DNA of 64,000 nt. Source: Antedon mediterranea. Lineage: Eukaryota; Echinodermata; Crinoidea; Comatulida; Antedonidae. The translations under genes were made by a program, and so were the position numbers. The stretch covers positions 22,732,412 to 22,796,411 of the forward strand of contig NC_092675.1 of NCBI RefSeq assembly GCF_964355755.1, written 5' to 3'. The notes under the pieces are model-generated. The model worked only from the letters and a program-made list of their open reading frames with translations, was not told the origin of the DNA and searched no databases. Position 1 is the first letter of the stretch. Every line of letters begins with the position of its first letter. Below, piece by piece: positions 1 to 12,700 of the stretch.

Positions 1-2374
1 ACTATTTAAGAAACCTAAACATGTCCCCCGACAAAATGTCAAAATTATTATAATTACTGACCATCAATCGATGGTGTGTAAATGTCCGTCACTTTACCAC
101 TAAAAATATCATAAACAGTGCGTCAAAATGGGTGCGTCATGGTCACCTAAAGGTAAGTCACATTTTTATTATGGTATTAATAAGGTATGACGCACATCGG
201 AACAAATGGTACACTCTTTGTTTAGTGGGTCATACAATTGACGTGCATTAGTATTCTATACTCAGGGAAAAATTTCATTTTAAAATTTTGTTTAGCAATA
301 TTGCGAATCAAACTGATTTTTTAGTCGAGAATCATAGTTTTCTATCGTATTTTTTGCTACACAATTGTAGAAATGTGTAGCAAGAAGGTTGTTTTGTATA
401 GCTTTTTGCTATGCTACACTGGCGAAATTATTCCCGGATACTGTATATACTATACAGTACTACAGAGTATCACATACACTTTTCTACTCAGTTACAATAT
501 ATATCAGTGATGTAAATCGGTTCTCTTATTGGTGGTGTACTGATAATTACTGTACTTGAAGTTGAATATCAAGAAAACAAAAGAGGTTGTTATTGATTAT
601 AGGATACGTGAGTCGATAAAAACCAGTGAGCTGACAATTATGAATGATAAGGTTGAGATTGTAAAACATCATTATAGGTACAATAATTGATGATAAACTT
701 GAAAACTTTTTAAAACTCATGCGTGAGACTCGCGCATTATGAGTGAGAGTTTTAAGGTATATTATAAGACAATAATGGTATGGTGGTAGCCTAGAATAGG
801 CCTACCTAGGCCTAGGCCCACAAATGTGTGCACGACGTATCCTTTTGCTGCCTGGGCCTGGTCAGTGTGGTTGTTCTGACCACCACCACCTTCACCACCA
901 TCAGGCAACACAACTCTTGTTGTTTAAATTAAATTTGGGCACGCATTAAATCAAACACTTACCGACTGTCATGTCACTTGACAAATATGCCTTTGAAAAA
1001 GTATTCAATTTTATTTAAATTTCACAAATATAGCAAAATAAATCAGCCTTTATCTCACTATCTAGAATGGTCACACCCTTTACCGCCGTTAACTTGTGAG
1101 GAGAAATCAGGATTTATTTAAATGAGATATAGCGCCCTCTCTAAAAATATTCATTGTTTTAGGGCTCATCATATTGATCACATTATTCACACATTTTCTA
1201 ATTGAATACGAATTGGAAAATCTGAAAATTCGTACACTTACAAATGTTCATGTTATTCACATTTCTAATAAATTTATTTGTTTATTTCTAAATAATAAAT
1301 TCTAGAACTTGCTTTTCCTACTGATTCCAATTAGCGAAACCGGCGAGATCAGACTAAAAGGCCTACATGCCTACATTCACTTTCAAAATTAATATTTCAA
1401 CCGTTTATTTGAATCAACCCACCCACATTTAATAGTGTGCTTGTTACTTGTTTGGATATTGATTTATTTTACGATAGTTTAAATGTATTTAAGGGTGAAA
1501 TTGTTAAATCTCTTCAATGTTCCAATCTTTGTTGTTTATGTTATTTTTGCTTATTTGAATTTATTATTATAGTTTATTATGTTTAGATTCGACCTGTTGG
1601 TGGCGGTTTCACCGCTGTTGGTTGTGAACTAAATAAAATATAAAAATAAAATAAAATGAAAGGCCTATATAAATGCGTAGTATACGGCTGATATTTTATT
1701 TTACTTACTTTGGAAGTGTGCCACTGTTTCAAAAGTGTTGCTTCCAAATAAATTATTATTATTATTCGAGCGACACATTATTATGTGGAATATTCATTTA
1801 ATCAAATACCAATTACCCATTACATTATAAGTAAGCAGTTGTAAGTTTGTTAATACGTAGGCCTAGTTTATTCTGTTTTGGATCGTTACCATTATCCGAT
1901 AGGGGTGCTAAACGGATTTTTCCTTTTCGTAATTGTATCCTCTCTTCAAAGAGAGAGGGCTATATTGTCGGTTTATCCAGGTAAGCAGGCACGAAATAGA
2001 CTGTTAATCTTAATATTTGTATTTATTTATTTTGTTTTTAATATCTCAGTCTTTTAGTGGAGGTTTTTTTAAAAATCTATGTTGGCTGATTGAATTATAA
2101 AGAATATTTAAAACCTAAAAACACTCAGAAACGATACCTTCGAAATGCAAAGAAACCAGACAGAATAGATGGTTGAGTGGATTACGTAACTTTAAATCAT
2201 ATTTAAGTTAGTTTATAAGTTCTTATCTCACAGTTTATTAACTGATTGTTTGGAATGTTGTGTTCAGCGAATGAATTATGCATTTGAAAGTTGATTAACT
2301 CAAGTTAATCTTGCATAAAAATTACATTTTGGCATATCTATTCTAGAATAACAATTTTACAGTAGAGCTGTCTT
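1..2374. other. AT-rich region without a recognised gene
   Basis: No ORF or exon series here resembles a known protein. A possible mini-exon lies at 128-152: an ATG with purine at -3, eight codons starting M-G-A-S, then GTAAGT. It has no partner exon that I can find. The stretch around 1400-1640 ends in a short GGCGG/CCGC hairpin followed by A-rich sequence and could be a retroelement tail. AGGCCTA motifs are present near 780-830 and 1860. Confidence 0.4.
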
Positions 2375-2563
2375 TTGGGACCTCAATTCAGAGGAAACCA
2401 TAAAGACACTTTATTGGGGCCCGAAATATATGCACTGATGAAGGGCTGTTTACTTTATCGTTTTGATTTAGCTTTTCGCTTTTTATTTTTGCCACTAATA
2501 CTCACAGCATTGTCATCTTTTTCAGTAATTTGCCTTTGGATTTATATAAATATATATAATTTG

Positions 2564-2730
2564 AAACGATAAAGATGAGGAAATCTGTGAGAATGAGAAA
2601 AAGTCGCCCCAACCGAGACTCGAACTCGGACCGCCTTCTTGATATGCAGATGTCCTAACCATTAGAGAGTTCGAGTCTCGGTTGGGGCGACTTTTTCTCA
2701 TTCTCAAAGATTTCCTCATCTTTATCGTTT
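2564..2730. repeat. Near-perfect palindrome containing a tRNA-like sequence
   Basis: Arms 2564-2627 and 2667-2730 are 64 bp each and reverse complementary with one mismatch, separated by a 39-bp spacer. Read on the minus strand, the spacer and lower arm resemble a tRNA-derived Pol III unit: an A-box-like TAATGGTTAGGAC, a B-box GAGTTCGAGTC, a T stem CCGAG/CTCGG and a T5 run just downstream. The B-box half is therefore present in both orientations. It could be a foldback of a tRNA-type SINE or a small MITE. Confidence 0.8.
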
Positions 2731-2769
2731 AAAATTAATTAATTAAATTTCAGTATATCACCGGGCGGT

Positions 2770-2876
2770 TTAGAATTAATGTTCTTTGCCTGTTGTGTTT
2801 ATATAAATATATATATATATATTTAGAATTAATGTTCTTTGCCTATTGTGTTTATATATATATATATATATATAAA
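2770..2876. repeat. TA-rich microsatellite in a short duplication
   Basis: A segment beginning TTAGAATTAATGTTCTTTGC occurs twice, each copy followed by a (TA)n tract. The tract abuts the 3' end of the LINE fragment on the minus strand and may have grown from its tail. Confidence 0.7.
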
Positions 2877-2879
2877 CTT

Positions 2880-3480
2880 TATTTATTCACGAGACTGTAT
2901 CGACATTGAGACTATTCCATATGATTGCTCCACGATAAGACTGACTTCGTTTTTTAAAATCGGTTTTGGCTTCGGGATGAATAGATGTGTATCACTGTGC
3001 CTTAAATTAGAATAATTTATATCATTGTATGTAAACATATTATTTAGGAAAGGTGGAGCATTACCATACCTTATAAATAGCCATACAACATTTGTATCTA
3101 TCAGATAAAGGTGACCAATTCATTTGTCTTAATGCCTGAGCATTACTAGGTGTGTCCCATGTTAGACCACACACGATTCGAGCTGTTCTGTTTTAGATAG
3201 TCTGAACTCTTTTCATTAGAGAATTCGACTACTATTTCCCACAAGTAATGTTACAGTAGCTCAAGTGAGGTTTTACAATAGAGTTTGCAATATTTTTAAA
3301 TATATGTTTTGTGGAAAATAATATCTACATCGTCTGGGCATACCCAGTCCATTTAGAGCTTTACCACGAATGTATTCCATTTGATTTTTCCATGATAAAT
3401 TTTTGTCTATTATGATACCGAGATGTTTGCAATTCGAATGTGTGGTACAACATCATTATCTATATTAACAGATCTATCTA
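2880..3480 (-). mobile_element. Decayed LINE fragment, reverse transcriptase C-terminal part
   Basis: Minus-strand translation, in more than one frame and with stops, gives the typical end of a non-LTR retrotransposon ORF2: HLGIIIDKNLSWKNQMEYIR, then a segment like ALNGLG, then after frame changes LSYC-type and AARIVCGL-type residues. The order matches the region after the YXDD domain in CR1/Daphne-like elements. The 5' part is missing and there are frameshifts, so it is a dead 3' fragment. The clade is uncertain. Confidence 0.72.
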
Positions 3481-3777
3481 ACTAACAGAACCCCAATAGG
3501 GGTTCAAATGTATTAAAAACAATGCAAAACATTCATGTTTTCTTTTTATTTATTCCAATCAAGAAATACAAAAATATATTATTGTATTAAATACATTAAT
3601 TTTTAAAAATTAAATCATAATTTTGCATATTTTGTAGCATTTATCTCAATTTCTGTACATCTGTGATTGGACCAAATTTTTGCAGAAATTACGGACGTTC
3701 TGTCTCAAGAACCCTGGTAATGTAATGAAGACTTTTCCTTTCAGATGTTTGATTCTTACATTCACAATCGCAACAAT

Positions 3778-6700
3778 CTAAACATAGTGGTTAAGTACAG
3801 ACTCATACTTTTCTTGATGTCCTGAAACGAGCTCCGGTTCTCCATTCTGTTTGACATAGTCCTGTGTGCAGACAAAAATAAACCTTTCTAAATATACACG
3901 ACAGCAGAAAAGCAAGTACAAATCGTTATTTAAAAAAATAGAAGTATCAATATTATTAAAATTTTAGAGAAATAGAGCATTTTTAATAGATAATTGCCTT
4001 TGCCATATGTACATGTACTTAAATAATTGTTCTTTTGTAAAACAGCTACTTGACTATTTAGTTTATTTATTGTTCCCACTTCACTGAGATATGACGAAGC
4101 ATGGGAATAGATACAGTAATTCATGGCTGGTTGCTTCCCCAAATCCCCTACCACAAAACAACACCCTTCCCCACCAAACAATTACTTAGGTTTAAGCTAA
4201 TTTATATGTCATGTGAAAGAGCAGTCAAACCTAATAGTAATAGGAACTTGGTCCTCAGTTTTATAGCCTCCTCCTGTGTGTCATTTTTATTTAATAATTT
4301 GTGATTGTATGTATTTTAGAAGAAATAAATATATTATTATTATTACCTCATCCAAAATACAGTATAATGTGTTCTAGTATTGGAGATTTAAAACCAACTT
4401 ACAACGTACCAATGTACATATTTAATCATCTTTTCTGTATGGATTTTAAATGGATTAGACACATTTCAACTGTTTTAAAGCGACATTAACATTTAGTTTT
4501 TTTGTTTTTATAAATTTAGGCAAAATGCCAAGGATAAACATAAGCGAATTCATTTACTATCCTGTTCACAAGGCAAACATATACACAACATGCTCTACAT
4601 AAACAAAGTCTTATTACAAGTCTTAGGGAGTGGAGGTGTAATTGTCATTAGAAAAAATCCTGACACATAACAGGACTTGAACCCAGGACCCTTGGATTGG
4701 TAGCCAAGCATCATAACCATCAAGACACAACTCCACTAAACATGTTATTGTATAAAATCATTGGGCATAATTACCTCACATTCTTCTAATGAAGAAACAC
4801 CTTTAGCAATTTTGGCTCCTAATCCAGACTCAAAAGAAGCATACCGTTGCTGTTGAATAATATCAAGAATTTTAATTATTAATAATATCAGTTGGATTCA
4901 AATAAATATATATAAATATATTAATAATATTTGAAAAAATAAAATAAATAAACATTAAATAAAAGATCATCAATAAAAATAAGATAATTAAATAAAAGAG
5001 CAACTATTGATTGGGAGGAGATTGCCAGAGTTTTCAGCATTGAGTTAAGCTCTGTTCACACTATCAAACTTCATGTGACAAAAAAATGTGATGTGCCCAT
5101 ATATGGACATGTATTTCACTACCATATTTTGGCACGTCACACTTTGTTTGTCACATAAAGTTTGATACTGCAGACAGAGCTTATGAATGAGCATGAAAAT
5201 TGTGCATAGAACACATACAGTAACTATAATGCATACGCACCTGAACCATGTTTGCTAGAACACCTTCCTCTTTAATTTTGACGGCACTTCGCAACCCTCG
5301 GGCAAAAGAATCCATTGCCCCAATGTGTGCAATAAACATATCATTAAGGTGAGTTGATTCGCGACGAACTTTAGCATCAAAGTTTAATCCACCAGTGGCA
5401 AGACCACCTTGCTCTAATACCGTCTGAAAAACAAAGAGTAATGTAATATAATTCTTTAAAATAATATATATCGTGCATATTGAATAGTGTAAAAAACAAG
5501 TAGGGCTACAGATCCATTTGTTTAAAAGCCAATTAGGCATAGAAAGTTCTTAGATTAAGTTTATTTGGTAATTAAACTTAGTTTTGGAACAAATTAAGCT
5601 CGATTTTTATACTTCATACCTTCATCACCATGGTACAGTTCTTGACATCCATTGGAAACTGATCTGTATCCCAGCCAAGATCAGGTGATCCAGTGTTGGA
5701 ATCAATGGATCCAAGCATATCACATCTATTTAATAATACACATAACATAATATAAGTCATTGAAAAAAGAAACTGTCTTTATCTACAGCACCAGATATTA
5801 TTTACCTTATTCAGGGGACACCACTATTCAAGTACCTAATCAGGGTGATTGACATCCAAATCAGTTTACAACCTTATCAGGGTACATCCATTATACACCC
5901 CTATAATTCAGGGAACACATCTATTTAAAGGACAACACTATTCAGGGGACACATCTATTCAGGGGACGGGACACTACTATTTAGGAGACACACCTACAGT
6001 CAGGGGAAACATCAATTTATTAAGTGACACTACAATTCAGGGGACACCCCTAATCAACTATTATTGGGATACAGTGGGTATCTTTATGAATAGAGGCTCT
6101 ACCGTATTTACTGGGTATATCACAATAATTTACTTTCACACAGTTGATCTGCACGGATTACTACAGTAAATGGTATGCTATACTTACACTGAGGCCATTA
6201 CTACATCATGCTCATAAGGATGTCCAGCTAGTGTGGTGTGGTTTGGTTCAACATTTATCTTAAAATGCTCTTGCAAACCATATGTACGTAAAAATGCTAT
6301 TACAGTCATGGCATCTATGATATAGATAGACAATTTGAATATAAAAATAATATGCGTTGTTATGGTACTGTAGGGTCACGTGTACAAGATAAAATCTAAC
6401 AAAATTCATTTAAAAATAAAAGTCTGGAAACATAGCAAACAGTATATCACAGGAAATAATTGTTTAGATGGTTTTTATTTGTAACATTCAGATATAAAAT
6501 TTAAGTGGAATAGTATCATCATCATTTGCAAACATATAATTGGCAATACCTTTTTATGAAAATATGTGAAGGTAAATTGTTAATAGTTTGTAATTTCAGA
6601 ATTAGTACTAATTAATTATAGGGTTAGAAAATATCCAATCAGTGGCGCATCTACAGTAAGTCTCAGAAGTATTAAATTGTGTATAAGCTAGGGTGCAGGA

Positions 6701-9700
6701 TCATGTTGCAACAGAGACTTTGAAAAATGTTGAGTTCCCTAAAATTGCACCTGTGTACTCAAAATATAGGTATAGTATTTGTTCATAAAGTTTAAAATTG
6801 CAGCTCTGTGTTAACTAGAAGCAAAAATTGCATGCAAAAGGTGCATAAAAAGCATCACACTATCCCCAAATATAGCTCTAATGCATTTAGCACAAGCTTG
6901 GTTCCCACTAGGATGTATGGCAAGGACGTAAACGCAACACAAGCGTGTTGACCAATGACAAGCGACAGTTAGCATAATCCATCATTTGTGATTTGTCAAC
7001 TCCTTGTGTTGCATCTTTAGTGAGAACCAAGCATTAAAGAGAATACTGCATAAATAGAAAACAAAAATGTAATGATAATAAAACCAACCATAGTCATATT
7101 GATGTCTTGCTGGTTCTTTTGGTTTAGGCTCTATCAGCAGCTGGCCTTTAAAACCAATCTTCTCCTTGTATTCTAATAACAAATGAAATTAATTATTTGT
7201 TTTTTTGTTGTTGTTTGTGTGGTTAACATAATTTTAAAAAAATCAGGGTCCTGTTGTCCACAGCAGTGAAGGTGAATAATGGACCACTTAAGATGCAATG
7301 CATGTGGATATTGAAAGATGCAATGCATGTGGACACTGAGCGATGCAATGCATGTGGACACTGAGTGATGCAATGCATGTTGACACTGAGCGATGCAATG
7401 CATGTGGACACTGAGTGATGCAATGCATGTGGACACTGAAAGATGCAATGCATGTGGACACTGAGTGATGCAATGCATGTGGACACTGAGCGATGCAATG
7501 CATGTGGACACTGAGTGATGCAATGCATGTGGACACTGAGTGATGCAATGCATGTGAACACTGAGTGATGCAATGTATGTGGACACTGAGCGATGCAATG
7601 CATGTGAACACTGAGTGATGCAATGCATGTGGACACTGAGCGATGCAATGCATGTGGACACTGAAAGATGCAATGCATGTGGACACTGAAAGATGCAATG
7701 TATGTGGACACTGAGTGATGCAATGCATGTGAACACTGAAAGATGCAATGCATGTGAACACTGAGCGATGCAATGTATGTGGATATTGAAAGATGCAATG
7801 CATGTGGACACTGAGAGATGCAATGCATGTTGACACTGAGCGATGCAATGCATGTGGACACTGAGCGATGCAATGCATGTGGACACTGAAAGATGCAATG
7901 CATGTGAACACTGAAAGATGCAATGCATGTGGACACTGAGCGATGCAATGCATGTGGACACTGAGCGATGCAATGCATGTGGACACTGAGCGATGCAATG
8001 CATGTGGACACTGAAAGATGCAATGCATGTGAACACTGAAAGATGCAATGCATGTGGACACTGAGCGATGCAATGCATGTGGACACTGAGCGATGCAATG
8101 CATGTGGACACTGAGTGATGCAATGCATGTGGACACTGAGCGATGCAATGCATGTGGACACTGAAAGATGCAATGCATGTGGACACTGAAAGATGCAATG
8201 TATGTGGACACTGAGTGATGCAATGCATGTGAACACTGAGCGATGCAATGCATGTGGACACTGAAAGATGCAATGCATGTGGACACTGATGCAATGTATG
8301 TGGACACTTAAAGATGCAATGCATGTGGACACGGAAAGATGCAATGCATGTGGACACTGAGCGATGCAATGCATGTGGACACTGAGCGATGCAATGCATG
8401 TGGACAGTGAGCGATGCAATGCATGTGGACACTGATGCAATGTATGTGGACACTTAAAGATGCAATGCATGTGGACACGGAAAGATGCAATGCATGTGGA
8501 CACTGAGCGATGCAATGCATGTGGACACTGAGCGATGCAATGCATGTGAACACTGAGTGATGCAATGTATGTGGACACTTAAAGATGCAATGCATGTGGA
8601 CACTGAGCGATGCAATGCATGTGGACACTGAGCGATGCAATGCATGTGGACACTGAGCGATGCAATGCATGTGGACACTGAGCGATGCAATGCATGTGGA
8701 CACTGAGTGATGCAATGCATGTGGACACTGAGTGATGCAATGCATGTGAACACTGAGTGATGCAATGTATGTGGACACTTAAAGATGCAATGCATGTGGA
8801 CACTGAGCGATGCAATGCATGTGGACACTGAGCGATGCAATGCATGTGGACACTGAGTGATGCAATGCATGTGGACACTGAGCGATGCAATGCATGTGGA
8901 CACTGAGTGATGCAATGCATGTGGACACTGAGTGATGCAATGCATGTGGACACTGAGTGATGCAATGCATGTGGACACTGAAAGATGCAATGCATGTGAA
9001 CACTGAAAGATGCAATGCATGTGAACACTGAAAGATGCAATGCATGTGAACACTGAAAGATGCAATGCATGTGGACACTGAGCGATGCAATGCATGTGGA
9101 CACTGAGTGATGCAATGCATGTGGACACTGAGTGATGCAATGCATGTGGACACTGAGCGATGCAATGCATGTGGACACTGAGCGATGCAATGCATGTGGA
9201 CACTGAGCGATGCAATGCATGTGGACACTGAGCGATGCAATGCATGTGGACACTGAGCGATGCAATGCATGTGGACACTGAGCGATGCAATGCATGTGGA
9301 CACTGAGTGATGCAATGCATGTGAACACTGAAAGATGCAATGCATGTTGACACTGAGCGATGCAATGCATGTGGACACTGAAAGATGCAATGCATGTGGA
9401 CACTGAAAGATGCAATGCATGTGAACACTGAAAGATGCAATGCATGTGAACACTGAGCGATGCAATGCATGTGGACACTGAAAGATGCAATGCATGTGGA
9501 CACTGAAAGATGCAATGCATGTGGACACTGAAAGATGGAATGCATGTGAACACTGAAAGATGCAATGCATGTGAACACTGAAAGATGCAATGCATGTTGA
9601 CACTGAGCGATGCAATGCATGTGGACACTGAAAGATTCAATGCATGTGGACACTGAAAGATGCAATGCATGTGGACACTGAGCGATGCAATGTATGTGGA

Positions 9701-12700
9701 CACTGAGCGATGCAATGCATGTTGACACTGAGCGATGCAATGCATGTGGACACTGAGTGATGCAATGTATGTGGATATTGAAAGATGCAATGCATGTGAA
9801 CACTGAGCGATGCAATGCATGTGGACACTGAGCGATGCAATGTATGTGGATATTGAAAGATGCAATGCATGTTGACACTGAGCGATGCAATGCATGTGGA
9901 CACTGAGCGATGCAATGCATGTGGACACTGAGCGATGCAATGCATGTGGACACTGAGTGATGCAATGCATGTGGACACTGAAAGATGCAATGCATGTGGA
10001 CACTGAGAGATACAATGCATGTGGACACTGAGAGATGCAATGCATGTTGACACTGAGCGATGCAATGCATGTGGACACTGAGCGATGCAATGCATGTGGA
10101 CACTGAGTGATGCAATGCATGTGAACACTGAAAGATGCAATGCATGTGGACACTGAGCGATGCAATGCATGTGGACACTGAAAGATGCAATTCAAAATAA
10201 ATCAACAATTGATTTATTTTTTATTCATTTATGTTAAAAATACTGATCTGTCAAGAAATCAATCAAGAAAGCCTCTAAAATGTACTGCAGTTTTTCACCT
10301 ACCTACAACCATCTTTAGTATATTAGCCATGTTTTGAAGCTCAGAACGAATATCCGTGTTTAAGATAGTAAAGTAACCTTCTCGTCCACCCCAAAAAACT
10401 ACAGAAAAAAAACATGTTTTTTATTTCATATACAGTATTATTTTTAGAAAAACACAATTATTTCATTTTCTTTTAATATATTATGTGAAAAAGGAAATTG
10501 ATGTGTGCTGATGCTGCCTATTCATTCATGAGTAGTGTACTTCCAATTTAGAAATCAATTTCGGACAATTAGCAGAGGTATGTGTTTAATTTGATCATTA
10601 TTGTACCAAAGTTTTCTGCATTCATCTTCTTGCCTATTTCTAGGCCCTTCTTGATCTGAGCAGCAGCATAAGCAACCACATGCGCATCAGGGTTCGTCAT
10701 AGCACCATTCATATACCTAAAATTGTATAAAAAAACCATGACAATTATAAACAAGTACTAAAAAGGCAGTGTTAGCCAGTGGCAACCTAAACATATGCAG
10801 ATTGATTGGTGTGCAGTATCAGGTGGTTGTAATGTTATATTAATACAGTCAACTCTTCCAATACCAGACACCTTTGGGCTGGCTTAATATGTCTGGATAT
10901 CTGGAAAGTCTGGTCTCGGAATGTAATTTGGGACATTTTAGACCTCAAGAAAAGTCTGGTTTTAGAAGAGTTTCCGGTTTTCAGAGAGTCCGGTATTGAG
11001 AGAGTTGACTGTAACACCTATTATAGTTTTTCCAGTTTACTTCAATAATAGATGGGTAGATAGATTCACATTCAATTTTTATTGTCAAGCCCGAGTTGTA
11101 ACTTTTTCAACTTCACTTCTTAAACCTTAAGCCTTGGATAACATAAGCATGCTAAAATTATATAAAGTAGGTTATCTTTCATGTAAATGGCAAGTTGTTC
11201 CCTGTTGGATGCTAATGAAATTTAAAAAAAAAATCAATGTACACATCAACTTCCATCAACGGTCCATTACAAACATCAATTGTTTTGTTTCTAGTCTGGC
11301 ACAACACAAAGTTTAACATATTTTAGCAAGATTTACCTTGGATTTGCAAATAAATTGCATGTGTTCCATAACAACTTGACTCCAGTCTGTTCCATTAATT
11401 CTAAGGCAAGATCTGTTATCTCATCAAGATTACGATTGGTTTCTTCAAGGGTCTCGCCTTCAGGTGCAACATCTCTAAAAATAATCAACTTTCTTTATAC
11501 CTGGATTTTATGTATGAACAAAACAATATCATTCTTGATGGTAAACAAAACATTACTACAGTAAATTAAGATTTTAAGAGAATGTTTCAGTCCATGTTTT
11601 TTATTTTTTTTTCACCATATTTAATGAGGGTGATCCATCTAGCAATTGCTGATCATTAGGGACTCTCAGAGGTTCAAAAGACAAACAAATACACATGATG
11701 TTCTACATAAACAAAGTCTTATTACAAGTCTTTGAGAGTGAAGTTTGTTCTTAGAAAAAATCATGACATGTGATAGAACTCGAACCCAGTACCCTTGGAG
11801 TGGTAGCCAAGCATCATAATCATATGTTTAGGTTGAGCATTTAAAAAATGTGTGTGTCGTGCAGAACATGTAAATTGTGACGAGTTCAAATCCAGTTTGT
11901 TACCTGTCATGGAATGGGGATCCAGTCAAGTCGCCCCATCGCAAAGTCGCCCCATACAAAGTCGCCCCTTACACAGTCGCCCCATCGCAAAGTCGCCCCA
12001 AAACAAAGTCGCCCCGGCACAGTCGCCCCATCGCAAAGTCGCCCCATTACAAAGTCGCCCCATCGCAAAGTCGCCCCATCGCAAAGTCGCCCCAACGCAA
12101 AGTCGCCCCATTGCAAAGTCGCCCCAAAACGTTAAAAAATAGTTTACAAGTGCGTAAAATGTTGCAATGATACACAAAATAACACAGAACGTGTAGGCAT
12201 AGGAGAAGCCCCGCCATGTAGTCTCAGGTCACACGTTCGGCACGCACCCCCATCAGAGAGGAAGCCCCCGACTAATCACTCCGCGGTCGCACTAACGTGC
12301 TAGCTCACCATGAGAGGGAAACCCCCGTAATTACTCCGCCGTTGCCGTTGTCGCGCTCTACAACGCACCATCTGAAGATGGGGAAACCCCGCCGGAGTTT
12401 TTATCGGTTTTAATCATATTGGGTGCGTTTGATATCGATTGCGTTGTTACTTTGGTCGCGCTAAATGTCGTATACATTATAATGTTTATCCTATTATATA
12501 CATAATTTGTGTTTAAATTTTTATTTTACAGGTTTTAATGGAGTGATGTGCTTTTTAAAAATCATTTAAAAAAATAGTCCCTAAAAAGATTATCCCTGAT
12601 TTATAGTTTCGAAAATGTTAATTTAATATGATTTTAAAATTAGTTACCAGAGCCACAATTACGAATCTTTCTTCAACCTACGCGTGGATACCAGCTAATT

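Noticed and set aside
7290-10192. CRISPR-like regular repeat array
   Set aside because: The repeats are direct and contiguous with no unique spacers, in eukaryotic intronic DNA.
7173-10208. Long minus-strand ORFs of up to 584 codons rich in Cys and His
   Set aside because: They exist in all three frames, follow the 25-bp minisatellite unit and lie within an intron of the isomerase gene. They are by-products of a stop-free repeat.
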